DNA of 42,395 bases from Acidobacteriaceae bacterium. Lineage in GTDB: Bacteria > Acidobacteriota > Terriglobia > Terriglobales > Acidobacteriaceae. Under the pieces are notes generated by a model. It ran no database searches. It had not been told where the DNA came from and saw only the letters and a program-made list of their open reading frames with translations. This document shows positions 11,328 through 18,764 of this stretch, in pieces. Position numbers and translations under genes: made by a program. The stretch lies in assembly GCA_003170825.1 (NCBI GenBank), contig PMYL01000042.1:1866-44260 (forward strand). Direction: 5' to 3'. Numbering within the stretch: position 1 is the stretch's first letter; each line of letters starts with the position of its first letter.

Positions 11328-14300
11328 GCGAGCCTGAATCCGCGTCGCCTGTCCCAACGGAGCCGCTTTCGCCCCCCGCGCCGAGCCGCCTGCGGCGTTT
11401 CTTCCTGCGCCATCTTCCTCTTACGGTGGTCTGTGCGGCAGTTCTGCTGGCCGTAGCTGCTATAGGCCTCTACTTTTGGGCCAGTTCCGCCGGTTTCGAA
11501 GGGCTCGTGCGCAAGCAGCTGATAGCCAGGCTGGAAGCTGCAACCGGCGGGCGCGTGGAGATCGCCTCCTTTCACTGGCATCTGCTCGATCTCGAGGCCG
11601 ATGCGGACGGTTTGGTCATACACGGGCTCGAAGCACCCGGCGAGGCGCCTTACGCCCGCATCGAACACCTGCGGGTTCGGTTCAGCGTACTGGGCTTCTG
11701 GAGCCCGCGCATTCTACTGCGCGATCTCGATGTCTCTCATCCCGGATTCCACCTCATCGTCTACCCCGACGGCTCCACCAACCAGCCCCATCCGCGCAAA
11801 CCCAGAAAACCGGGCAAATCCGCGCTCGACACCTTCTTCGATTTCAAGGCCGGCCACATTTCCGTCGAGCAGGGCGTCCTGGACTACGACAGCCGCGCCG
11901 CCTCCTTCGATTTCCAGGACCGGTTCGTCCCGCTCGACTTCGACGCCAGCGATGTTTCCCTGCTCATCAGCTACGTTCCTGCTATTGCCGGAAACCCCGA
12001 GAGCTACCGTATCGAGGCCGGAGCCGCCGATCTGAACCTGTCGCGAAGAAAGTCGCAGACGGTGCACGGCCATATGCAGGCCACGCTTGACCTGACGCGC
12101 TCCGCGGCCTATCTGCGTTCCATGCGGATCACCTCCAGTGCCCATGCCGCAAAGGGCCATAAGGCCAACGACCATACTTTGGAGATTTCCGGCACACTCG
12201 AGGACTTTGCCCATCCCCGCTGGCAAGTCAAGGCCGCGGGCGATCTGGATATGGAGTTGCTGGACCCGATCTTCGGTTATCCGTTTGCGCCGGAGGGCAT
12301 TGCGCGGCTTGACCTGACCGGCGCCGGAGAGGTAGGAGTATTTCGCGCCGACGGCAGCGTTCACGTCGACGGCGGCTCTTACATTGGAACCGGCGTCGTC
12401 GCCACCGGCGTCCGTCTGGATGCGCATCTTCATGCCGACCCCGGACAGTTGCTTATCTCCTCGATCGTTGCGCGCCTGCGCCAGGGCGGCCAGATCGAGG
12501 GCGAAGTCGATCTGAAACGCTGGCTGCCCATCCTTCCCGGCGCCGCCACAATGCAGCCCGCCAGCGCCAGCCCCGGCAAGGCCCACAGCGCCCGCAATCA
12601 GCCCGCGATCCGCGCAGCTTCGCCCCAGCCGCCTGCCGATATCACCATTCCCGTCAACGGCAGGGTCGTGGCAAAGTTCAATGACGTTGCTCTGGACACG
12701 ATTCTGGAGATGGTCTGCGATCCGCCCTTCCAGCATCTGGGCCTGGATGCCCGCATCAACGGTCCCGCCATTGCTACCTGGATCGACGGCGATAACCACA
12801 CGGTCGCCGTCGATGCCCACCTGAACCTGGCTGCGCCGGAACAGATTGCCGCAAATAAATCCGGGGTCCCCGGCGATGCCCAAAGGGCGCCCACTTCGTC
12901 GCTGGGGTGGAATAAAGTTGCTGCCAGCGGACTGATCGACGCTACCTATACCCAACGCGACGGCGCCGTCGATCTGCGCAGACTCGAACTGCACACGCCC
13001 GCCAGCGAGTTGGAGGCGCACGGCCATCTGGGCGCTTACCCGCTCACCAGCCCCTCGGCATTTGCCGTCGACTTCCATTCGCGGAACCTCGATGAGTTTG
13101 ACACCGTTCTCCGCGACCTGGGGTTGAACCGCTACGGAAAGACCGGAGCCGCCGCGTTGCCGGTAGCCCTGGCCGGGCAGCTTGATTTTCTCCATGGGGT
13201 GTGGACCGGCTCACTCATCGACCCCCGCATCGCCGGCAACCTCAAGGCGACGCAACTGTCCATTGAATTACTGCCCTTCCAGCCCACCCAGAATGTCAAA
13301 GAAACTCATCCGCAAACCGTCCAGCCAAGATTCGTCCGCTGGGATACGGTCGAAGCCACCGGCATCTACGCGGCTGAGCGAATCGTCATTGAACACGGCG
13401 TGCTGCGCAGAGGGAAGGCCGAAATCGCTCTCGACGGCTCGCTCGACGCGGCCCCCGGCCGGGGACTGGCGCCGTCATTCGACACCAACTCAATCCTGCA
13501 CATGCACCTTCGCGCCGGCAAAGTCGGTCTTGACGATCTGCTGCCGCTCACCGGCCAGAACCTGCCCCTGACCGGCATGTTCGATGCGCAGCTTCAGCTC
13601 GACGGGCCCATCAATACGCTCGGCGGCAGCGGTTGGGTTGAGCTGGACGGAGGCAGCGTCTACGGAGAACCGATTGCCCGCTTCCGGGCCCAGGGGACCG
13701 TGGCCAACCAGGTGGTCAAGCTAACTTCGATTTCCGTGAGCGATGCGGCCGGCAAAATCGCAGCTACGGGCAGCTTCGATCTCAAGTCCCGCCGCTTCCA
13801 AGTGGATGCGCACGGCTCGGGCATCGATGTGGCCAGGATCGAGTGGCTCCGCCACCAGGGGCTGGAGGCGACCGGCAAGCTGGGGTTCTCAGTGACCGGC
13901 TCGGGCACGCTCGACGACCCGCGCCTGGAGGGCCGCGCCACGTTGAGCACGCTGGTTCTGAGCGGCGAACCGCTGGGCGACCTGGAAGTTATCGCGCACA
14001 CCGCCAACCGCTCCGTCACCTACGACGCAACCACCCGGCTGGAGGGCGCAGAACTCAACCTTCACGGCCAGACCGCTCTGTACGGCGACTACGCGACCCA
14101 GTCCAGACTCGAGTTTTCGCGATTCAACATCGGCGCCCTGCTCAAAATGGCCCACGTGGAGAGCATCAGCGGCGAGTCTTCGCTGGCCGGCACGGTCACC
14201 GTGGAGGGACCCTTGGCGCGGCCGGAGCAGCTCCGTGGCGAAGCCAGCCTTCAGCAGTTGGCGGTCACAGTCGCCGGCGTCCGCCTTGAGAGTCAGGGCG

Positions 14301-15688
14301 GTGCCCACGCTACCCTGGCCAATGCCCGCATCAATCTTGACCCCCTGCACGTGACCGGCGAGAACACCGACCTGCGCGCGCATGGCAGCCTCGCGCTCAA
14401 AGACAAGCAGCAACTGGACTTTGCCGCCAGCGGATCCATCAACCTGAAGCTGGCCGAGACCCTCGATCCCGACCTGACCGCGAGCGGAACCACTACCTTC
14501 CAGGTCGAAGCGCACGGCCCGTTGAAGAATCCAGGTTTGCAGGGCCGCATCGACTTCCTGAACGGCTCGCTCTCTCTTGAAGACATCCCCAACGGCCTCA
14601 GCCAGTTGCATGGCGCCCTCGAATTCAACCAGAACCGGCTGGAGGTCAAGTCCCTGACCGCAATGAGCGGCGGCGGCCTGTTGAGCGTGACCGGCTATCT
14701 GGCCTACCAGCACGGCATCTACGCCGACCTGTCGGTCACCGGCAAGGGGATCCGTATTCGCTATCCACAAGGTGTCAGCTCCCTGGCCGATGCCACGCTG
14801 CGCCTGCAAGGCTCGCAGACCAACCTGCTGCTCTCAGGCGACGTGCTCATCACCCGCTTCTCGGTCAGCCCCGAACTGGACATAGCCGCCCTGGCCGCAC
14901 AGGCCGGCGCCATCCAGACCTTCGCGCCTCCAGACGCACCCTCCAACCACATCCGCCTTGACGTACACGTCGTCTCCTCGCCGCAGTTGAACTTCCAGAA
15001 CGCCTACGCCAAGCTGGCCGGCGACGTGGACCTGCGCCTGCGCGGCACCGTCGCCTCGCCCTCGCTGCTGGGCCGCGTCTCCATCACCGAAGGCTCTGCC
15101 ACCATAGCCGGAACCCGCTACGAGCTCCAGCGCGGCGACATCTTCTTTACCAACCCGGTCCGCATTGAACCCTCCATCGATCTCAACGCCACCGCTCGCG
15201 TCGAGGACTACGACATCACCCTGGGCCTGCACGGAACCCCCGAGAAGCTGGCCGTCACCTACCGCAGCGATCCCCCGCTGCCCGAGGCCGATGTGGTCGC
15301 CCTGCTGGCCCTCGGCCGCACTGGGAATCAGCAGCGCCTCTACACTCAGCAGCAGGAACAGTCTCTCGCCAATCCCACCACCGACGCCCTGCTCGGCGGC
15401 GCCCTCAACGCCTCCGTCAGCAGCCGCGTGCAAAAGCTCTTCGGGGCTGGTTCCGTGAAAGTCGACCCCAACTACCTCGGCGCCCTGGGCAACTCCACCT
15501 CCCGCATCATCGTCGAAGAGCAGTTAAGCCGCTACGTCACCCTCACTTACGCCACCGATGTGGATACCACGGGGCAGCAGTTGCTCCAGGCTGAAGTCGC
15601 CATTAACCGCCACGTCTCTCTGGTCGTGGCCCGTGACGAGTCCGGCGTCTTCTCCATGGTCCTCAAAGCCACCCGCCGCTTCCGGTAG
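11324..15688 (+). CDS. tamB: TamB / AsmA-like translocation and assembly module protein
   Basis: This 1454-residue protein starts at ATG 11324, overlapping the previous stop as ATGA. A short cytoplasmic N-terminus is followed by one membrane anchor (about residues 30-50, LTVVCAAVLLAVAAIGLYFW). Next is a very long periplasmic body of repeated beta-rich segments, as in the AsmA/TamB bridge proteins that form a hydrophobic groove between inner and outer membranes. The C-terminal few hundred residues (NPVRIEPSIDLNATARVEDYDITLGLHG, then SRIIVEEQLSRYVTLTYATD) match the TamB (DUF490) domain. It works with an Omp85 partner, here the first gene of the operon, in barrel insertion or lipid transport. 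The segment around residues 515-531 is encoded by a dispersed repeat and looks like an insertion. Confidence 0.93.
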   Translation: MSEPESASPVPTEPLSPPAPSRLRRFFLRHLPLTVVCAAVLLAVAAIGLYFWASSAGFEGLVRKQLIARLEAATGGRVEIASFHWHLLDLEADADGLVIHGLEAPGEAPYARIEHLRVRFSVLGFWSPRILLRDLDVSHPGFHLIVYPDGSTNQPHPRKPRKPGKSALDTFFDFKAGHISVEQGVLDYDSRAASFDFQDRFVPLDFDASDVSLLISYVPAIAGNPESYRIEAGAADLNLSRRKSQTVHGHMQATLDLTRSAAYLRSMRITSSAHAAKGHKANDHTLEISGTLEDFAHPRWQVKAAGDLDMELLDPIFGYPFAPEGIARLDLTGAGEVGVFRADGSVHVDGGSYIGTGVVATGVRLDAHLHADPGQLLISSIVARLRQGGQIEGEVDLKRWLPILPGAATMQPASASPGKAHSARNQPAIRAASPQPPADITIPVNGRVVAKFNDVALDTILEMVCDPPFQHLGLDARINGPAIATWIDGDNHTVAVDAHLNLAAPEQIAANKSGVPGDAQRAPTSSLGWNKVAASGLIDATYTQRDGAVDLRRLELHTPASELEAHGHLGAYPLTSPSAFAVDFHSRNLDEFDTVLRDLGLNRYGKTGAAALPVALAGQLDFLHGVWTGSLIDPRIAGNLKATQLSIELLPFQPTQNVKETHPQTVQPRFVRWDTVEATGIYAAERIVIEHGVLRRGKAEIALDGSLDAAPGRGLAPSFDTNSILHMHLRAGKVGLDDLLPLTGQNLPLTGMFDAQLQLDGPINTLGGSGWVELDGGSVYGEPIARFRAQGTVANQVVKLTSISVSDAAGKIAATGSFDLKSRRFQVDAHGSGIDVARIEWLRHQGLEATGKLGFSVTGSGTLDDPRLEGRATLSTLVLSGEPLGDLEVIAHTANRSVTYDATTRLEGAELNLHGQTALYGDYATQSRLEFSRFNIGALLKMAHVESISGESSLAGTVTVEGPLARPEQLRGEASLQQLAVTVAGVRLESQGGAHATLANARINLDPLHVTGENTDLRAHGSLALKDKQQLDFAASGSINLKLAETLDPDLTASGTTTFQVEAHGPLKNPGLQGRIDFLNGSLSLEDIPNGLSQLHGALEFNQNRLEVKSLTAMSGGGLLSVTGYLAYQHGIYADLSVTGKGIRIRYPQGVSSLADATLRLQGSQTNLLLSGDVLITRFSVSPELDIAALAAQAGAIQTFAPPDAPSNHIRLDVHVVSSPQLNFQNAYAKLAGDVDLRLRGTVASPSLLGRVSITEGSATIAGTRYELQRGDIFFTNPVRIEPSIDLNATARVEDYDITLGLHGTPEKLAVTYRSDPPLPEADVVALLALGRTGNQQRLYTQQQEQSLANPTTDALLGGALNASVSSRVQKLFGAGSVKVDPNYLGALGNSTSRIIVEEQLSRYVTLTYATDVDTTGQQLLQAEVAINRHVSLVVARDESGVFSMVLKATRRFR
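12886..12912. repeat. 27-nt dispersed repeat, family C copy 2 (inside tamB)
   Basis: It matches 7253-7279 at 26 of 27 positions in the same orientation. Here it is read in another frame, giving APTSSLGWN within the TamB body. The preceding bases (GTCCCCGGCGATGCCCAAAG) also resemble the sequence before copy 1. Confidence 0.7.
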
Positions 15689-15822
15689 GTCTCTGACCGC
15701 GTGATTTCGCACTTCAGGGTTCGCGGTTTCCCACCCTTTCGCCAGAAAGAAGGCGAAAGGATGGGGCACGGAGTTGGTACAAAAACAAGCGGTTGGTACA
15801 AAAACAAGCGGTCAGAGACCTA
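15686..15822. repeat. Composite element downstream of tamB: 15-bp inverted repeats around hairpin repeat (family A copy 2) and a 19-bp tandem duplication
   Basis: TAGGTCTCTGACCGC (15686-15700, beginning with the tamB stop codon) is perfectly repeated in inverted orientation at 15808-15822. Between them are the family A hairpin, with stem CCTTTCGCC (15735-15743) pairing with GGCGAAAGG (15752-15760) and ending GGCACGGA, and two exact copies of GTTGGTACAAAAACAAGCG (15773-15791, 15792-15810). The long inverted repeat could also act as a terminator-like structure for the tamB operon. Confidence 0.75.
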
Positions 15823-15925
15823 GCGCATTTCTCATTCTGCTCTTCCCCATCCAAAGGTGGACAAGAAACTAGCCCAATAGGAGGTTGTCTGCCCCCACCC
15901 TGCCCTTCATGCTCAGGGAACCAAC

Positions 15926-16786
15926 ATGAGAAAGCTTCCCCTTTCCCTGTTCTTCCTGCTGGCCGCGGCCAGCGTCTACGCGCAAAGCGGCTCGGCAAAG
16001 GCCGCTCCAGACGGATTTTTCAACCAGTGGCTGGCGCGCACCTCGGCCACGCAGGCCAAACAGCCCGCCTGGGCTGTCCCGCTGGTCACCACCTACACCG
16101 GGCTCATCCAGGTGGCGCGCGCGGATTTCACCAGACAAATTGCGCCCGCTCGCACCGATACCTGGAACTTCGACAACAGCAAGGGCCTGAACCTGGTTCC
16201 CTGGGCCAACACCGAGTTGGTTGTCGACCTGCCGCCGTATATCGAGCACAACTCCACGGCCAAGGATGGCTGGGGCGACTTTTCGTTCCTCGCCAAGTAC
16301 CGCATCGCCAGCGGCAACGAGCAGCACGGTTCCTATACGCTGAGCGCCTGGGTGCTGACCACCATCCCCACCGGCAGCTACAAGAACGGCTCAACGAATG
16401 CCAGCGTTCAGCCCAACCTGGGCGCAGGCAAAGGCTTTGGTCACTTCGATGTGCAAACAACACTGGGCGCCACGCTGCCCACCGGCACCCCCGCCACCAC
16501 CACCTCCGGCCGTCCGGTGCTCTGGAATACCATGGCGCAGTACCGCATCGCCAAGTTCTTCTGGCCGGAGATCGAAAGCAACGCCACCTTCTACAAGGGC
16601 GGAACGAACGACGGCAAGACCCAGGAGTTCATCACCCCAGGACTGATTGTGGGCAAATGCGCTTTGCACCCCTCCGAGCCGAAGGCGCGCCCCGGCGTGG
16701 CCTTTGGCGCCGGCATGCAGATCGCCACCAGCCATTTCCACACCTACAACCACGAACTGGTACTGACGGCAAGGTGGATCTTCTAA
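15926..16786 (+). CDS. Predicted outer-membrane beta-barrel protein of unknown substrate
   Basis: This 286-residue protein starts at ATG 15926 with AGGGA upstream. It has a clear signal peptide, MRKLPLSLFFLLAAASVYAQ, with cleavage after YA/AQ. The mature part shows alternating hydrophobic and polar strands with many aromatic residues and Gly/Asn turns, and it ends ELVLTARWIF with a terminal Phe, as outer-membrane barrels do. It resembles the loosely defined acidobacterial transporter-like/MetA-type barrels (phrases such as WGDFSFLAKYRIASG and LSAWVLTTIPTGSY). I cannot assign a substrate. A strong hairpin directly after the stop suggests a monocistronic unit. Confidence 0.7.
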   Translation: MRKLPLSLFFLLAAASVYAQSGSAKAAPDGFFNQWLARTSATQAKQPAWAVPLVTTYTGLIQVARADFTRQIAPARTDTWNFDNSKGLNLVPWANTELVVDLPPYIEHNSTAKDGWGDFSFLAKYRIASGNEQHGSYTLSAWVLTTIPTGSYKNGSTNASVQPNLGAGKGFGHFDVQTTLGATLPTGTPATTTSGRPVLWNTMAQYRIAKFFWPEIESNATFYKGGTNDGKTQEFITPGLIVGKCALHPSEPKARPGVAFGAGMQIATSHFHTYNHELVLTARWIF

Positions 16787-16790
16787 CAGA

Positions 16791-16817
16791 AATGCCGGGG
16801 GTTGCAGCCCCGGCATT
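16791..16817. terminator. Hairpin terminator after the barrel gene
   Basis: A perfect 10-bp stem, AATGCCGGGG (16791-16800) pairing with CCCCGGCATT (16808-16817), encloses a 7-nt loop. It begins 4 nt after the stop codon at 16786. There is no long T-tract. It lies between convergent genes and could serve both strands. Confidence 0.65.
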
Positions 16818-16880
16818 CCATCCCATCGAGGCTTCGTCCTGCATGAAACTCCGGACCAATCAGCGCCCGGCATCGCAGAC

Positions 16881-17798
16881 CTACTGCTTCACAAACTCCA
16901 CCACCCTCGGCCCAATCTGCGCGGCGCACTGCATTTGGGCCAGGTGTCCGCAGCCGGGGAAGACCTCCAGTTCGGACTGCGGGACCAGTCGATGGATTTT
17001 CTCGCCTTGGACGAGCGGCGTGATGTGGTCCTCAGCACCCCACACAATCAGCACCGGCATCTTGAGTCCAGGCAGCAGGCTATCGGTGGCGTCCTGGCCG
17101 GTCAGCATCGTCGCCACTGCCCGTTGAACGATCCACGCTCTCTCTTTGGAAACCCGCAGAATGTCCCGCGCAACAAACGCCGGCACTCTGGGCGGATGAG
17201 GCATCAGCAGCGCGTCCAGTTGGTCGAGCGCGGCGGGCGTGGTGGGCGTGAACAGCCGCGTATCCCAAGCCGGCGCCTCGTAGATGCCTGCCGCGTCAAA
17301 GAGCAACAGCCGGCGCACCCGCTCCGGATGCCTTGCGGCCACAAGCTGCACGATCCAGCCGCCCATCGAGATACCTCCCAGGTCCACCTGCTTCAACCTC
17401 AGCGCATCCAGAAAGCCCACCACAACCTCCGCCTCGTCGTGCATCGCATAGGAAAAATTTGCCGGCTTTTCGCTGCGTCCGAACCCTATCAAATCGGGCA
17501 GATAGACGCGGAAACCGGCCTTGACCAGATAGGGCGCCAGGTTGTGCCACTCCTCTGCGTTCCCGCCCAATCCATGCACCAGCACCACCGGCGAACCATC
17601 TGCCGGTCCTTCCGCAACATAATGCACGCGATGGCCGGCAACCTGAACCGTGCGGCTCTCCGCGCCTGATAGGCACTCCCGCAAATACATCGTTTCGTTG
17701 AAGTAGCTGACCGGCCGCGTCCAGAACCCGATCCCGGCAATCACCGCCAGCCATGCCAGCGCGCTCGCAAACCACAACAGCCTTCGAACCAGCTTCAT
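16881..17798 (-). CDS. Alpha/beta-fold hydrolase with N-terminal membrane anchor
   Basis: This 305-residue protein starts at ATG 17798 (MKLVRRLLW), with GGGAGG about 4 nt upstream and overlapping the NUDIX stop as ATGA. The frame extends to 17843, but that start has no comparable ribosome site. One hydrophobic N-terminal helix (LLWFASALAWLAVIAGIGFW) should anchor it or act as a signal. The fold motifs are complete: oxyanion HGLGGNAEEW, nucleophile elbow GGISMGGW (Ser144), Asp257 in WGAEDHITP and His285 in PGCGHLAQ. The substrate is unknown; the family includes C-C hydrolases, esterases and epoxide hydrolases. It is coupled to the NUDIX gene. Confidence 0.9.
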   Translation of the reverse strand: MKLVRRLLWFASALAWLAVIAGIGFWTRPVSYFNETMYLRECLSGAESRTVQVAGHRVHYVAEGPADGSPVVLVHGLGGNAEEWHNLAPYLVKAGFRVYLPDLIGFGRSEKPANFSYAMHDEAEVVVGFLDALRLKQVDLGGISMGGWIVQLVAARHPERVRRLLLFDAAGIYEAPAWDTRLFTPTTPAALDQLDALLMPHPPRVPAFVARDILRVSKERAWIVQRAVATMLTGQDATDSLLPGLKMPVLIVWGAEDHITPLVQGEKIHRLVPQSELEVFPGCGHLAQMQCAAQIGPRVVEFVKQ

Positions 17799-18298
17799 CG
17801 GCCCTCCCGCCTTTCCGCTTGTAGTACCTGCGCCCTCTGCCACCCGATCTCGATCACCCGCACGGTCACCGGGTCAAGCCGGAGCGTCCGCCCCGCCACG
17901 GCGGGCAGGCGCGGCGGATGGCTGTTCCACTCCGCCCGTTCCACCCATCGCACCGCGTCTGCATCCGAAGCAGCCTTCAACGCGCCGCCCACCACGCGGC
18001 ACAGATAATCCGCGATCACGTAATGGTAGCGGACGCGCTCGCCCTCGCGATGAATGCGATCCAACAGCTCGATCAGTTCCACAGGTTCAACGATGAGCCC
18101 GGTCTCTTCCCTCACCTCGCGGACCACGCCTGCATTGAGCGGCTCGCCCAGCTCGAGCAGCCCGCCCGGCAGCGACCATTGCCCCCGGAGCGGCTCGGTT
18201 CCTCGCCGCACCAGCAGCACCCGCCCCTCATCCACAACCACCGCGCCCACCCCAACGAGCGGCGCCTCGGGAAACTCTCTCTGCATGATCCTCCCCAT
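17795..18298 (-). CDS. NUDIX hydrolase
   Basis: This 167-residue protein starts at ATG 18298; an equally plausible start is ATG 18286, which has GGGGAGG close upstream. The NUDIX box is complete in GGLLELGEPLNAGVVREVREETGL (Gx5Ex7REVxEExGL), written here in two overlapping parts: GGLLELGEPLNAG and REVREETGL. It should bind Mg2+ and cleave a nucleoside diphosphate-linked compound, resembling MutT/ADP-ribose pyrophosphatase relatives. GQWSLPGG precedes the box. The stretch RLPAVAGRT in the C-terminal part is encoded by a 26-nt palindromic repeat also found in the CopA gene, and looks like an insertion. The substrate cannot be named. Confidence 0.92.
   Translation of the reverse strand: MGRIMQREFPEAPLVGVGAVVVDEGRVLLVRRGTEPLRGQWSLPGGLLELGEPLNAGVVREVREETGLIVEPVELIELLDRIHREGERVRYHYVIADYLCRVVGGALKAASDADAVRWVERAEWNSHPPRLPAVAGRTLRLDPVTVRVIEIGWQRAQVLQAERREGR
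17886..17911. repeat. 26-nt palindromic dispersed repeat, family B copy 1 (inside NUDIX gene)
   Basis: It begins GTCCGCCCCGCCACGG and ends CGGGCAGGCG; CCCGCC...GGCGGG forms an internal stem. The exact reverse complement occurs at 20641-20666 within the CopA-type gene. Confidence 0.85.
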
Positions 18299-18554
18299 GC
18301 TGTGAACCTCTTTACGATAGTGCTTTCACCGCCCTTCCGTGCAAGCTGATGCTCTTGTGCAAGCAACTAGTGCTGAGATTGTGTGATTTGGTAATTGCTC
18401 CTGGACAAGTGCGGGCATGGACGCCCGCACGACAGCCGGTCTGGAGACCGGCGCTACATTCCTGGCATTCCACAATCACGCGGCCTCGGTACTAGCCGCT
18501 CCGCACGCGCAACTTTTGCGCCGCTGTATCATCGAAGACAGACGGGGGAACTTC
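18299..18554. promoter_or_regulatory. Divergent intergenic region with paired hairpins
   Basis: This lies between the NUDIX gene (-) and the copper chaperone (+) and should hold both promoters. Two neighbouring hairpins are visible: GTGCGGGC/GCCCGCAC (18410-18417 with 18424-18431) and GCCGGTC/GACCGGC (18436-18442 with 18447-18453). This pair looks like a common intergenic repeat of the GGAGACCGGCGCTAC type. No clear CueR-type dyad was found. Confidence 0.5.
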
Positions 18555-18764
18555 ATGGCGGAATTCACGCTGCGTATCGATGGAATGCACTGCGGCTCCT
18601 GTATTCGCCGCGTCAGCCAGGCCCTTGGCTCAACCGAAGGGGTCGTCGTCAATGAGGTGCGCGTAGGCGCGGCGCGGTTCACCTCTACAGTTGACCCCGC
18701 GCCCGTCGATCTCGCGATTGCCGCCCTCGCCAAGGCCGGCTACACTGCGCGACTGGAATCATAG
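18555..18764 (+). CDS. Small heavy-metal-associated (HMA) domain protein, probable copper chaperone
   Basis: This 69-residue protein starts at ATG 18555 (MAEFTLRIDG) with GGGGGAA upstream. An in-frame extension back to 18417 would translate a hairpin repeat and is rejected. The whole protein is one ferredoxin-like HMA domain with the metal motif GMHCGSC (Cys13 and Cys16). Such proteins bind Cu(I) and pass it to CopA. Its stop codon is followed immediately by the GTG start of the P-type ATPase, so the two are surely co-translated. Confidence 0.9.
   Translation: MAEFTLRIDGMHCGSCIRRVSQALGSTEGVVVNEVRVGAARFTSTVDPAPVDLAIAALAKAGYTARLES

Noticed and set aside
15793..17127. 444-codon plus-strand frame
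   Set aside because: It crosses the barrel gene out of frame, a terminator hairpin and the antisense of the hydrolase; not a plausible protein.
18417..18554. 46-residue N-terminal extension of the copper chaperone
   Set aside because: It encodes the hairpin repeat, and the HMA domain starts at 18555 with a good ribosome site.
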